A DNA stretch of 64,000 nt, from NCBI GenBank assembly GCA_020638455.1, contig JACKIK010000002.1:889695-953694 (forward strand), given 5' to 3'. Below the pieces are notes generated by a model. The model saw only the letters and a list, made by a program, of their open reading frames with translations. It had not been told where the DNA came from and made no database searches. A program made the translations under genes and the position numbers. Positions 1 to 8,033 of this stretch are shown piece by piece. Position 1 is the first letter of the stretch; each line of letters opens with the position of its first letter. The stretch is from Hyphomonas sp. GTDB lineage: Bacteria > Pseudomonadota > Alphaproteobacteria > Caulobacterales > Hyphomonadaceae.

Positions 1-75
1 AACCGCCTGCCCGGCCCCCTGTCCCAGCACGCAGACGCGCTGGCCAGGGCGGTCGTCGCGGTCCTGAAATCCTGA
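1..75 (+). CDS. C-terminal end of an unidentified protein (partial)
   Basis: The window opens inside a reading frame that gives 24 residues ending VVAVLKS before a TGA at 73-75. It is followed 26 bp later by plsC on the same strand, so the two are probably co-transcribed. In related alphaproteobacteria the gene just before this plsC is often a YdcF-type envelope protein next to ftsEX. That is an inference from context; the tail itself is too short to identify. Confidence 0.45.
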   Translation, partial: NRLPGPLSQHADALARAVVAVLKS

Positions 76-101
76 CCCCTTCCCGGAATGGAGGCGCAAC
101 C

Positions 102-908
102 ATGCGCGGTTTCCTGTTTACGGTCGTGTACTACCTGCTGTCCGTCTTCTACGTGCTGGCGTCCCTGCCCTTCCTGATCCTGCCGGGGCACACGCCGGTG
201 CGCATGATCATCAGGAGCTACACCCGCGCGGTGAATCTCGCCCTCCGCTTCATCGGCGGCGTCGGCAAGGACGTGCGCGGGCGCGAACGCCTGCCGCAGG
301 GCGCCTTCGTGGTCGCCGGCAAGCACCAGAGCTGGGGCGACGGCTTCCTGGTCTATCCGGAGATCGACAACCTCGCCTTCGTGACGGGCGACCATCTCGA
401 GAAATTCCCGCTGGTCGGCGGCATCCTGCGCAAGCTGGGCGCGATCGTGATCGACACCTGCGGCGGCGGCGAGCGCAAGGCGGCGTCGCTGCGCGAAGGC
501 ATGGAACGTGCCCGCGACGAAGGCCGGCGGATCCTGATCTATCCGGAAGGGCACCTCGCGCCGATCGACTACCATTTCCGCTACAAGCCGGGTGTCTGGC
601 ACATGGCGCAGGCCATGCAGGCCCCGGTCGTTCCGGTGGCCACCAATATCGGGCTTTACTGGCAGCAGCAGGAAAAGGAAAAGCGGCCCGGCCGCGCGGT
701 CATCGAATTCCTCGAGCCGATCCCGTGGGACCTGCCGAAGGATGAGTTCATGGCGCGCCTGACCGAAGCGGTGGAGCAGCGCACGGCCGAACTCGTCGCC
801 GAGGGCCGCGGTACGCCGGTGAAGCGCGCAACGCTGATCCCCGACCCGCCGAAGGGCATGGAAGCCAAGCCGACCGCCGACAATCCCGCGGCCTACGCGA
901 AAGCCTGA
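102..908 (+). CDS. plsC: 1-acyl-sn-glycerol-3-phosphate acyltransferase (PlsC family)
   Basis: This 268-residue inner-membrane enzyme is predicted to acylate lysophosphatidic acid to phosphatidic acid in phospholipid synthesis. It has an N-terminal hydrophobic segment (residues about 5-28), the acyltransferase HX4D box at H75 and D80 (in KHQSWGD), and the second family motif YPEGH at 148-151. Length is normal for the family. The ATG at 102 is preceded by GGAGG with 7 bp spacing. It follows a gene ending at 75 closely. Substrate specificity cannot be read from the sequence. Confidence 0.9.
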   Translation: MRGFLFTVVYYLLSVFYVLASLPFLILPGHTPVRMIIRSYTRAVNLALRFIGGVGKDVRGRERLPQGAFVVAGKHQSWGDGFLVYPEIDNLAFVTGDHLEKFPLVGGILRKLGAIVIDTCGGGERKAASLREGMERARDEGRRILIYPEGHLAPIDYHFRYKPGVWHMAQAMQAPVVPVATNIGLYWQQQEKEKRPGRAVIEFLEPIPWDLPKDEFMARLTEAVEQRTAELVAEGRGTPVKRATLIPDPPKGMEAKPTADNPAAYAKA

Positions 909-1027
909 TCGTCCGGCCGGCGCAAAAATTCTGGCGCCGCTGCCGTGATCGGGCTTTACCCCACCCGGAATTATTGTTATTCGATAATTGCTCAGGTGAT
1001 CCCGGGGGCCGTAACGGGATCGGACCA

Positions 1028-1546
1028 ATGAAGTTGAAACAGATTGTGGCGCCCGCTGGCGCCTGCCTCCTGATTGCCGGCGCCGCGCCGGCGCTTCCCG
1101 CCACGGCTGCCGACTGGGCCGTCTGGAAAGGACAGGATGAAGCTGCCCCGCGGGCCATCTACACCACAGGAGCCGAAACAGCCGGCGCCGTTCTGACCTG
1201 CGACGGCAAGGGCCTGATGTCCGCCATGCTGTCGATGGAGCCCGCGTCCATGCCGGACCTGCTGCAACGCAATGCCCCCTACGCACGGGGTACCGACGCG
1301 AACGTGACGGTTGGCGACCATGAGCCTGTGCAGGCGAGGTTCCAGTACGTGCCTGCCAGGAAGATGCTGACGACGACGTCACACGCCGTGGCGGGGCGCG
1401 TGTTCAACGCCGCCGTGACCGGAGAACCGGTAACGGTCGAGACCCGGCACGAAGGCACGGCACACGCCGACCTGCCGGCACCGAATGACTCGTTCAGGGC
1501 CTTCGCCAAGACGTGCATGGCGCTGCGTGAAGCCTCCCGGAGCTGA
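1028..1546 (+). CDS. Secreted hypothetical protein, first of a tandem paralogous pair
   Basis: The protein is 172 residues if translation begins at the ATG at 1028, which puts a clear signal peptide (KLKQIVAPAG..., cleavage near ALPATAA-DWA) at the N-terminus. An in-frame ATG at 974 would bury that signal. I do not recognise the family. The mature part has two cysteines, one in VLTCDGKG and one near the end in FAKTCMAL, probably a disulfide if it is periplasmic. The C-terminal half aligns by eye with the next gene: TVGD/TIGD, RFQY, FNAAVTG/FNAVLTG, DSFRAFAKTC/DAFVAFARSC. The two genes therefore look like products of a local duplication. Confidence 0.75.
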   Translation: MKLKQIVAPAGACLLIAGAAPALPATAADWAVWKGQDEAAPRAIYTTGAETAGAVLTCDGKGLMSAMLSMEPASMPDLLQRNAPYARGTDANVTVGDHEPVQARFQYVPARKMLTTTSHAVAGRVFNAAVTGEPVTVETRHEGTAHADLPAPNDSFRAFAKTCMALREASRS

Positions 1547-1602
1547 TTGACGCCACCGGGGATTGCATGCTCCTCTCCCGGAAAAGGGAAAGGAGCATGC
1601 CC

Positions 1603-2217
1603 ATGATGATGCGTTTGGCGGCCGGACTGGCCGGCCTCGGCCTTCTGGCGCAAGTCGCTGTGGCGGAAGCCGACAGCTCGTCGACACTTCACTGGACGCT
1701 CGAGCGCGACCAGATCGGCCGGGTCGACAGCGCCGATGCCGGGCACGCGACGAACTTCTACAGCTTCACGCGCATCATCCGCTCGACGGGGACGACCGGA
1801 CCTGTGGTCCTGCTGTCCTGCCAGGTCACGTCGACGGGCGTGTCCTCGCTCAACACGGCCATACAGATCGATCCGGATAACAAGTACGAAGAGAACCCGT
1901 CACGGACCCTGCACCTGCTCCGCCTCAGCGCGACGCTGACCATCGGGGACGAGAAAAAGGTCGAACGGTTTCAGTACCATCCGGAATCGACCAAGATCGT
2001 CCCCTTCAACAGGACCATCCCCAAGCGCCTGTTCAATGCCGTGCTAACCGGTGCGCAGGTGACGCTGAAGGTGAAGGGCAAGACCCATGACGTGGAACTG
2101 CCCGGACAGGACGACGCTTTCGTCGCATTCGCCAGGAGCTGCCCGATCACGAATGGCGGCTCGTTCGATGACTCGATCTTTGAGGCGGCAAGGGTCCGCG
2201 AGGCGGCGGAAAAGTAG
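1603..2217 (+). CDS. Secreted hypothetical protein, second of a tandem paralogous pair
   Basis: About 204 residues with a signal peptide (MRLAAGLAGLGLLAQVAVAEA). Upstream ATGs occur at 1567 and 1597, but AGGAG at 1591-1595 is well placed only for the ATG cluster at 1603-1611, so 1603 is chosen. Like its neighbour it has two cysteines (LLSCQVTS and ARSCPI) and the shared C-terminal pattern RFQY ... FNAVLTGAQV ... DAFVAFARSC. The function is unknown. Export, the cysteine pair and tandem placement suggest a small periplasmic or surface protein. It converges with the suf operon, with only 3 bp between the stop codons. Confidence 0.75.
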   Translation: MMMRLAAGLAGLGLLAQVAVAEADSSSTLHWTLERDQIGRVDSADAGHATNFYSFTRIIRSTGTTGPVVLLSCQVTSTGVSSLNTAIQIDPDNKYEENPSRTLHLLRLSATLTIGDEKKVERFQYHPESTKIVPFNRTIPKRLFNAVLTGAQVTLKVKGKTHDVELPGQDDAFVAFARSCPITNGGSFDDSIFEAARVREAAEK

Positions 2218-2220
2218 CGC

Positions 2221-2583
2221 CTAGTCCTCTGCGACGGCGGGCACGATGGTCACGCTTTCGCCGCAGCCGCAGGCGTCGGTCTGGTTCGGATTGTGGAACA
2301 CGAACTTCTCGTGAAGGGGCGTTACCTCGAAGTCTACTTCGCTGCCCAGGAGAAACAGCACGGCCTTCGCATCGATCAGGATGGTGACCCCGTTGTCCTC
2401 GACAATCTCGTCGAGGGGCTCGGGCGCCATGGCGTAGTCCATGACGTACTCCATCCCGGCGCAGCCGCCATTCTTCACGCCGACCCGCAGGTATCCGGCA
2501 CCTCTTTCCTCCATGATCTCCTTCACGCGCGCCGCAGCGGCGTCAGAGAGTTTCACAGGCTTGGGTCTGGGTCGTCTGGCCAT
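2221..2583 (-). CDS. sufA: HesB/IscA-family A-type Fe-S carrier protein
   Basis: A 120-residue A-type carrier that is predicted to receive Fe-S clusters from the SufBCD scaffold and pass them to apoproteins in the cytoplasm. The three family cysteines are present: C41 (NGGCAGM) and C105/C107 (ACGCGES). The frame is open for 54 more codons upstream, but the ATG at 2583 begins just before the conserved domain and the upstream part has no family resemblance. It is the last gene of the suf cluster, 35 bp after sufT. IscA/ErpA and SufA are hard to tell apart by sequence; the operon favours SufA. Confidence 0.88.
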   Translation of the reverse strand: MARRPRPKPVKLSDAAAARVKEIMEERGAGYLRVGVKNGGCAGMEYVMDYAMAPEPLDEIVEDNGVTILIDAKAVLFLLGSEVDFEVTPLHEKFVFHNPNQTDACGCGESVTIVPAVAED

Positions 2584-2618
2584 GTCAGGAAGATAGGGGC
2601 GGAGCCCTTTCCATTCAA

Positions 2619-3002
2619 TTACAGCATGTTCAGGGCAAGGCGGGCTTCGTCCGACATGCGGGATGGGTCCCACGGCGGATCGAAGGTCAGGCGCACTTCC
2701 ACGTCCGCCACGCCCTCGACGCCCTTTGCGGCGGTCTCGACCCAACCCGGCATGTCACCGGCCACCGGGCAGCCGGGCGCCGTCAGCGTCATCTCGATAT
2801 CGACCTTGCGGTCGTCATCGATGTCGACCTTGTAGATCAGCCCGAGCTCGTAGATGTCGACCGGGATTTCCGGGTCGAACACGGTCTTGAAGGCCGCGAT
2901 CAGGTCGTCGGTGATGCGGTTCAGTTCGTCCTGCGGGATTGCCTGAGCAGGCGCATCGCCGGCAGCGGCATCCACATCGCGGGAGGTCATGTCGTCAGCC
3001 AT
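2619..3002 (-). CDS. sufT: SUF system Fe-S assembly protein SufT (MIP18/DUF59 family)
   Basis: 127 residues. The DUF59 fold is recognised by DPEIPVDIYELGLIY (residues about 43-58) and the conserved cysteine C78 in TAPGCPV, followed by VRLTFDPPWDPSRMS. SufT proteins assist maturation of Fe-S proteins, and the gene is a common member of alphaproteobacterial suf operons. The first 25 residues are acidic, alanine-rich and probably disordered. It lies 9 bp downstream of sufS and just before the A-type carrier gene, so it is almost certainly co-transcribed. Confidence 0.88.
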   Translation of the reverse strand: MADDMTSRDVDAAAGDAPAQAIPQDELNRITDDLIAAFKTVFDPEIPVDIYELGLIYKVDIDDDRKVDIEMTLTAPGCPVAGDMPGWVETAAKGVEGVADVEVRLTFDPPWDPSRMSDEARLALNML

Positions 3003-3011
3003 TTAGAACAC

Positions 3012-4235
3012 CTATAACAACATTTTCCGCGCCTTGGCGAGCGCTTCAATGAAGGCGTCCACCTCGGTGTCCGTATTGTAGATCGCGAAGGACGCGCGGG
3101 CCGTTGCGGTGACGCCGAGATGGTCCATCAGCGGCTGGGCGCAGTGGTGACCGGCCCGGATGGCGACGCCGTAGCGGTCGAGGAGCTGGGCAATATCGTG
3201 CGGATGCGCCCCTTCCAGACTGAAGGTCAGCACGGCGCCCTTGCCGGGTGCCTCGCCATGCACGGTCAGGCCGTTGATGCCCCTCAGACCCTCTCTCGCG
3301 CGCGCATAGAGGCCCATTTCGTGAGCGTGTACCTCTGCGGCATCGAACTGCTGCATCCAGTCCAGCGCCACGCCCAGCCCAATGGCCTCAAGGATGGGCG
3401 GCGTACCGGCCTCGAACTTGTGCGGCGCGGTGTTGTAGGTCACCCGGTCGCGGGTGACGATCTCGATCATCTCGCCGCCGCCCTGATAGGGCCTTGCGCG
3501 GTCCAGCGCCTCTGCCGTGCCATAGACGACGCCGATCCCGGTCGGGCCATACAGCTTGTGGCCCGTCATCACATACCAGTCGACACCGAGCGCCTGCACG
3601 TCCACGGGCATGTGCACCGCCGCCTGGCTGCCGTCGGCCAGCACCTGCGCGCCCGCTGCATGTGCAAGACGGACGATTTCCGCCATGTCGGTCACGGTGC
3701 CGAGCACATTGGACATGTGGGTCATCGCGACGAATCGGGTCTTCGGGCCGATCGCTCCGGCGAGGTCGGCCATGTCGAGCGCGCCGTCTTCCGTCAGGCC
3801 CACCCAGCGCAGAACGGCGCCATGGCGCTCACGCAGGAAATGCCAGGGCACGATGTTGGAATGGTGCTCCATGATCGAGAGCACGATCTCGTCTCCCGGC
3901 TGGATCTCGCCCGCCAGCGCGGAGGCGACGAGGTTGATCCCCTCGGTCGAGCCCTTGGTGAAGAGGATGTTCTCGTGCGCCGGCGCATTCAGGAAGGCAC
4001 GGGCAGTCTCGCGCGCGGCCTCATAGGCTTCCGTCGCCTCGTTCGAGAGCGTGTGGATGCCGCGATGGACGTTGGCGTAGGCCGTGCGCGCCTGATGCGC
4101 GATCGCGTCGATCACGGCGTCCGGCTTCTGGGCACTGGCGGCATTGTCGAAATAGACGAGCGGATGCCCGTTGATTTCGCGCGACAGGATCGGGAATTCC
4201 GCGCGGATGGCGGCAAGATCGAGCGGACGGCTCAT
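3012..4235 (-). CDS. sufS: Cysteine desulfurase SufS
   Basis: 407 residues, class V PLP aminotransferase fold. It takes sulfur from cysteine as a persulfide for the SufBCD scaffold. The PLP lysine is K227 (TGHKLYG), preceded by ADGSQAAVH at 200-208, and the catalytic cysteine is C365 in RAGHHCAQP, the group II (SufS) type loop. The ATG at 4235 overlaps the end of sufD by 4 bp, implying coupled translation. The frame stays open through much of sufD, but homology begins only at MSRPLDLAAIR. No SufE gene is visible in this window, although group II desulfurases usually need a partner. Confidence 0.94.
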   Translation of the reverse strand: MSRPLDLAAIRAEFPILSREINGHPLVYFDNAASAQKPDAVIDAIAHQARTAYANVHRGIHTLSNEATEAYEAARETARAFLNAPAHENILFTKGSTEGINLVASALAGEIQPGDEIVLSIMEHHSNIVPWHFLRERHGAVLRWVGLTEDGALDMADLAGAIGPKTRFVAMTHMSNVLGTVTDMAEIVRLAHAAGAQVLADGSQAAVHMPVDVQALGVDWYVMTGHKLYGPTGIGVVYGTAEALDRARPYQGGGEMIEIVTRDRVTYNTAPHKFEAGTPPILEAIGLGVALDWMQQFDAAEVHAHEMGLYARAREGLRGINGLTVHGEAPGKGAVLTFSLEGAHPHDIAQLLDRYGVAIRAGHHCAQPLMDHLGVTATARASFAIYNTDTEVDAFIEALAKARKMLL

Positions 4236-5455
4236 CGCGCCAGCCAGCCCCGCGCTTCCTCGCGCAGCACGTCTTCGAGATCGCCTGCCGTTTCGAGCGC
4301 CTCCGCAATGAAGGCCTCGGTGAGCAGCGCCCGCGCCTCGGCCTCGCTGATGCCGCGCTGGCGCATGTAGAATAGCTGGTTTGCATCCAGCGCGCCGGAC
4401 GTGTTGCCATGCGCGCACTCCACATCGTCGGCGTAGATTTCGAGCTCCGGCTTGGCGAAGACTTCGGCGCCTTCCTCCAGCAGCAGGGCGTTGTGCTGCA
4501 TGTCCGCGTCGGTCTGCTGGCCGACATTGCGGGGGACGAAGAACTTGCCCTGGTAGACGCCGCGGCCGCCGTCGAGGACGGCGCCCTTGGTGAGCTGGCG
4601 GGTGGTGCAGGCGGTGGCACCGTGGCGGACTTCGGTGGTGATGTCGGCATGACGGCCGGCGGCGCAGAGATAGGCGGCGTTCAGCGTCGCCTTCGCGCCG
4701 CTGCCCTGGTGGGTCAGCCGGGTCTCGAGGCGGGCGAGTTTCGCGCCGAAGGCCAGTGTGGTCTGCGTGTAGTCTGCCGCGGCATCGAGTTGGACAGAGG
4801 CGGTCGCTGCGAGCACTTCGGCGTCGCCGCCACCCTGGCAGACCGTGCGCGAAAGCCTCGCCCCCTCCTGCAGCGAATACTCCACGAGACACGCCGTGAA
4901 CCCTGCCCCGCCGAGATACGATTCGCTGACGTCCAGTTCCGCCCCCGGACGGAGGACAAACTGGATGCGCGCGAAGTTCGCCTCGCCTGCGCCGCTGAAG
5001 CGGAAATGCACGCGGGGAAGGTCTGTACCGGTGACCTCGAACATCAGCGTGGCCGGCTTCTTGCCGCCGCCGGAAAGGGCGGCCGCGAGGGCGCCGAGCG
5101 GCAGGTCTTCCGACGCGCCGAAGGCCTGTGCTTCCGGCTTTGCGAGCATGCGGATGCCTTCCGGCAGCGTGTCCGGCCAGGTGAATCCGGTGGGCGTGAA
5201 GGTGAACACAAGCGCGCCATCTGTGACCCGGATGTCGGTTTGCGTGATCGTGGGGGGCGTTTCGATGACCGGAAGGGCCGCCTTGATGTCGCTCCAGCGC
5301 CACCCTTCGACGCGACGGTGCGGCAGGCCGCCTTTCGCGAACGCCTCGAACGCGCGCTCGCGCCGGGCATCTTCCGGCAGCATGCCGTAGCGCGCGACGA
5401 GCTCCAGCTCGGCCGCATTCGGGTTCCGGATGAGATCGCGCAGGGCGGTGGTCAC
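4232..5455 (-). CDS. sufD: Fe-S cluster assembly scaffold subunit SufD
   Basis: 407 residues. SufD pairs with SufB and the ATPase SufC to form the scaffold on which the nascent Fe-S cluster is built. The N-terminal third carries RVEGWRWSDIKA, and the C-terminal half has the SufBD beta-helix signature: ADMQHNALLLEEGAEVFAKP and DDVECAHGNTSGALD, ending with YMRQRGISEAEARALL. It overlaps sufC and sufS by 4 bp on each side, so sufC, sufD and sufS form a translationally coupled run. Confidence 0.94.
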   Translation of the reverse strand: MTTALRDLIRNPNAAELELVARYGMLPEDARRERAFEAFAKGGLPHRRVEGWRWSDIKAALPVIETPPTITQTDIRVTDGALVFTFTPTGFTWPDTLPEGIRMLAKPEAQAFGASEDLPLGALAAALSGGGKKPATLMFEVTGTDLPRVHFRFSGAGEANFARIQFVLRPGAELDVSESYLGGAGFTACLVEYSLQEGARLSRTVCQGGGDAEVLAATASVQLDAAADYTQTTLAFGAKLARLETRLTHQGSGAKATLNAAYLCAAGRHADITTEVRHGATACTTRQLTKGAVLDGGRGVYQGKFFVPRNVGQQTDADMQHNALLLEEGAEVFAKPELEIYADDVECAHGNTSGALDANQLFYMRQRGISEAEARALLTEAFIAEALETAGDLEDVLREEARGWLAR

Positions 5456-6213
5456 ACAGCCTCTCCCAGCACGCCGTCATAGCCTTCGGCTTCGAGACGG
5501 GTGGCGAGTTCCGGACCGCCGGAGGTGACGATACGGCCGGCAGCCATGACGTGCACGCGGTCCGGTTTGATATGGTCCAGCAGGCGCTGATAGTGCGTGA
5601 TCACCAGCATGCCGCGATCCGGCGCACGCATCGCGTTGACGCCCTCGGCGACGGTCTTCAGCGCATCGATGTCGAGGCCGGAGTCGGTTTCGTCGAGGAT
5701 CAGGAATTTCGGCTCCAGCATCATCATCTGGTAGATTTCGAGCCGCTTCTTCTCGCCGCCGGAAAAGCCGACATTCACCGGTCGCTTCAGCATCTCGGCG
5801 TCGAGCTTCAGCTGTTTCGCGATCTCGCGGGACTTTTTTATGAAATCCGGCGCGGAAATCTCGTCCTCGCCGCGCAGCTTGCGCTGGGAATTCATGGCAG
5901 TGCGCACGAAGGTCATCACCGGCACGCCGGGGATCTCGACCGGGTACTGGAACGACAGGAACAGGCCCTTGGCGGCGCGCTCCTCCGGCTCCATTCCGAG
6001 AATGTCCTCGCCGTTCAGCGTGGCGCTGCCGCCGGTGACCTCATAGCCTTCCCGGCCCGTGAGCACATAGGACAGGGTCGACTTGCCGGCCCCGTTCGGG
6101 CCCATGATGACGTGCACTTCGCCGGCCGGCACGTCGAGCGTGAGGCCCTTGATGATCAGCTTGGCTTCCTCGCCTTCGCCGACGGTCGCACTCAGATTGT
6201 CTATCTTCAGCAT
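5452..6213 (-). CDS. sufC: Fe-S cluster assembly ATPase SufC
   Basis: 253 residues, an ABC-type ATPase that drives cluster assembly on SufB/SufD rather than transport. Walker A is GPNGAGKS (38-45), the signature is FSGGEKKRLEI and Walker B is LILDETDSGLD. The ATG at 6213 matches the usual family start (MLKIDNLSA); a further 54 codons open upstream have no homology. Normally sufB lies directly upstream of sufC. Here sufB is 6 kb away and the space is filled by unrelated genes, so sufC must have its own promoter in 6214-6415. Confidence 0.95.
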   Translation of the reverse strand: MLKIDNLSATVGEGEEAKLIIKGLTLDVPAGEVHVIMGPNGAGKSTLSYVLTGREGYEVTGGSATLNGEDILGMEPEERAAKGLFLSFQYPVEIPGVPVMTFVRTAMNSQRKLRGEDEISAPDFIKKSREIAKQLKLDAEMLKRPVNVGFSGGEKKRLEIYQMMMLEPKFLILDETDSGLDIDALKTVAEGVNAMRAPDRGMLVITHYQRLLDHIKPDRVHVMAAGRIVTSGGPELATRLEAEGYDGVLGEAV

Positions 6214-6249
6214 AGGCCGGATGTAGGCTGGACTGCGCGCGAGGGAAAC

Positions 6250-6280
6250 CCCCTGCGGCAGGTTTGACCCGCCGCAGGGG
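6250..6280 (-). other. Strong hairpin in the sufC leader
   Basis: CCCCTGCGGC (6250-6259) pairs perfectly with GCCGCAGGGG (6271-6280) around an 11-nt loop, 37-67 bp upstream of the sufC start codon. On the sufC strand it is followed only by GTTTCCC, too few T residues for a strong intrinsic terminator. It could be an attenuator, a stabilising leader structure, or the remains of a terminator. Confidence 0.55.
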
Positions 6281-6381
6281 CTGTTCATGGCCCGGGCCCT
6301 GCCGAAGCGGATCAATCCGTAATGTCCCTGAGACGTTCCGCCACAGCGGAGGAACATGATATCGCACAGGCGCACGGCTTA

Positions 6382-6399
6382 TATGCGGCTATGCGCATA
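6382..6399. promoter_or_regulatory. Candidate ArsR operator
   Basis: TATGCG (6382-6387) is followed after 2 bp by the perfect 10-bp palindrome TATGCGCATA (6390-6399). The palindrome ends 16 bp before the arsR ATG, where binding would block transcription. ArsR-family repressors typically autoregulate through AT-flanked inverted repeats like this. The assignment rests on position and symmetry only. Confidence 0.5.
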
Positions 6400-6415
6400 A
6401 GCAGAAAGGCGCAGC

Positions 6416-6715
6416 ATGATTTCGATCCTCTCCGCCTTGGCTGAACCGACCCGGCTCGCTGCGCTTCGCATCCTCGCCGATGGCGGTGAGCATTGCGTCT
6501 GCGAGCTGATGGACAGGCTCGGAGCCAGCCAGTCCCGCATGTCGCGCCATATGAGCGTGCTGAAGGCGAATGGCCTGGTGGTGGATCGCCGCGATGCCCA
6601 ATGGGTTCGCTACACGATCAATCCGGACCTGCCCGATCATCTCAGGCCCCTGATCGACGCTGTTCTCGCCGCCGCCGACGCTGAAACCCCGCTTCTCAAG
6701 GGGAAAGCCGCATGA
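6416..6715 (+). CDS. ArsR/SmtB-family metalloregulatory repressor
   Basis: 99 residues, a winged-helix dimer of the ArsR family. The N-terminal LSALAEPTRLAALRIL and the recognition region ASQSRMSRHMSVLKANGLV are typical. C27 and C29 in HCVCELM match the alpha-3 thiolate motif (CVC) used by As(III)-responsive members, so an arsenical or soft metal is the likely inducer. It overlaps the next gene, a permease with a Cys-Ser-Cys motif, by 4 bp. A palindromic candidate operator lies immediately upstream. The exact ligand cannot be decided from sequence. Confidence 0.9.
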   Translation: MISILSALAEPTRLAALRILADGGEHCVCELMDRLGASQSRMSRHMSVLKANGLVVDRRDAQWVRYTINPDLPDHLRPLIDAVLAAADAETPLLKGKAA

Positions 6716-7773
6716 GCACCCAGACGGAAGCCCTTGCCCCGCCGCCGCGCGCACGGAAAACGACGCTGTGGGTCGCCGCGCTGGCCGCGTCCCTGGCCGC
6801 ATGGTGGGCGGTCTATTCCCACCTGACCGCATTTTCCGAATGGCTGGTCGGCTTGCTTCCAGTGGTGCGGGAAAGCCATCTTGGCGATGCGCTTGCCTTC
6901 TTCTTCTACGACACACCGAAAGTGCTGATGCTTCTGACACTGGTCGTCTTCGGCATGGGCGTCGTCCGAACCTATTTCTCGCCAGAACGCACGCGCGCCC
7001 TGCTTTCGGGCAAACGCGAGGGGGCGGGCAATGTCATGGCAGCGGGGCTTGGCGTTCTGACGCCATTCTGTTCGTGCTCCGCGATTCCGCTATTCATCGG
7101 CTTCGTTTCGGCCGGCGTACCACTCGGTGTCACCTTTTCGTTCCTGATTGCGGCGCCGATGGTCAATGAAGTCGCGCTGGGTCTGCTCTTCGGCCTCGTG
7201 GGATGGAGGGTGGCGGTCACCTATCTGGCGTTCGGCCTGTCGCTCGCCGTGGTCGCAGGCTGGGTGATCGGGCGCCTGAAGCTCGAAGACTGGCTGCAGG
7301 ACTGGGTAAAGGAAATCAGCGTTGAAGGCGCAGCAGGCTTGCCTGAGGAACGCCTGGCTTTCACCGACCGGCTGAAGCTCGGCCTGGACGCGGTACATGA
7401 GATCGTCGCCAAAGTCTGGCTCTGGATCCTTCTTGGCATAGGTATGGGCGCGGCGATCCACGGCTTCGTGCCGGAAGACCTGATGGTGCGGATCATGGGT
7501 GCCGATGCCTGGTGGTCCGTCCCCGCGGCCGTGCTGCTCGGCGTGCCCATGTATACCAATGCAGCCGGCGTGATTCCCATCGTTGAGGCCCTGCTCGGCA
7601 AGGGGGCATCGCTCGGCACGACACTCGCTTTCATGATGTCGGTCATTGCGCTGTCATTGCCGGAAATGATCATCCTGCGGAAGGTTCTGACTCTCAAACT
7701 GATCGCGGTCTTTATCGCAGTCGTCGCCTCCGGCATCCTTGCCGTCGGATTCCTTTTCAATCTCATCTTCTGA
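6712..7773 (+). CDS. ArsP/UPF0718-type metal or organoarsenical efflux permease
   Basis: 353 residues with about eight hydrophobic segments in two groups (roughly 18-160 and 220-353). The first half contains LTPFCSCSAIPLFIGF with C120 and C122, the hallmark of the permease family that includes methylarsenite exporter ArsP and the SO_0444-type transporters. A related stretch near MYTNAAGVIPI in the second half suggests internal duplication. It is translationally coupled to arsR and followed 23 bp later by a small CxxC thioredoxin, a set consistent with thiol-reactive metal export. ArsP is preferred because of the arsR, but Cu or other substrates remain possible. Confidence 0.82.
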   Translation: MSTQTEALAPPPRARKTTLWVAALAASLAAWWAVYSHLTAFSEWLVGLLPVVRESHLGDALAFFFYDTPKVLMLLTLVVFGMGVVRTYFSPERTRALLSGKREGAGNVMAAGLGVLTPFCSCSAIPLFIGFVSAGVPLGVTFSFLIAAPMVNEVALGLLFGLVGWRVAVTYLAFGLSLAVVAGWVIGRLKLEDWLQDWVKEISVEGAAGLPEERLAFTDRLKLGLDAVHEIVAKVWLWILLGIGMGAAIHGFVPEDLMVRIMGADAWWSVPAAVLLGVPMYTNAAGVIPIVEALLGKGASLGTTLAFMMSVIALSLPEMIILRKVLTLKLIAVFIAVVASGILAVGFLFNLIF

Positions 7774-7796
7774 TCGCCCCTCGAAAGGAGGCCGCC

Positions 7797-8033
7797 ATGA
7801 AACACGTCAAGGTTCTCGGTCCGGGCTGCAAACGCTGCGATGCCCTCGTTACGATGGTCAGGGAAGCTGCTGACAGGTCCGGCATTGAAGTGTCCGTCGA
7901 AAAGGTCACCGATTACGCCGAAATCGCGAAAGCCGGTGTGGCGTCCACGCCGGGTCTCGTTATCGACGGCAAGCTGGTTCACGCTGGCGGCCTGCCCAAG
8001 CCCGACTCGATCCACGCGTGGCTTGCTGCATGA
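7797..8033 (+). CDS. Small thioredoxin-like redox disulfide protein
   Basis: 78 residues, the minimal thioredoxin fold of the redox-active disulfide protein 2 (TM0996/MTH895-like) family. The active site is GPGCKRC with C11 and C14, and the cis-proline loop is VASTPGLVIDG. A strong AAGGAGG at 7785-7791 precedes the ATG. This family is very often the last gene of arsR-permease operons, where it may reduce the permease cysteines or the oxidised substrate; that role is inference. Confidence 0.87.
   Translation: MKHVKVLGPGCKRCDALVTMVREAADRSGIEVSVEKVTDYAEIAKAGVASTPGLVIDGKLVHAGGLPKPDSIHAWLAA

Noticed and set aside
2583..2745. An upstream extended start for the A-type Fe-S carrier at 2745
   Set aside because: The additional 54 residues are the antisense-like Arg/Gly-rich reading of sufT and have no family match; the ATG at 2583 fits the domain boundary.
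3012..5480. An uninterrupted minus-strand frame of 822 codons spanning sufD and sufS
   Set aside because: Its first half is the wrong frame of sufD, rich in Arg/Pro and without homology. sufS has its own ATG at 4235 overlapping sufD, so there is no fusion protein.
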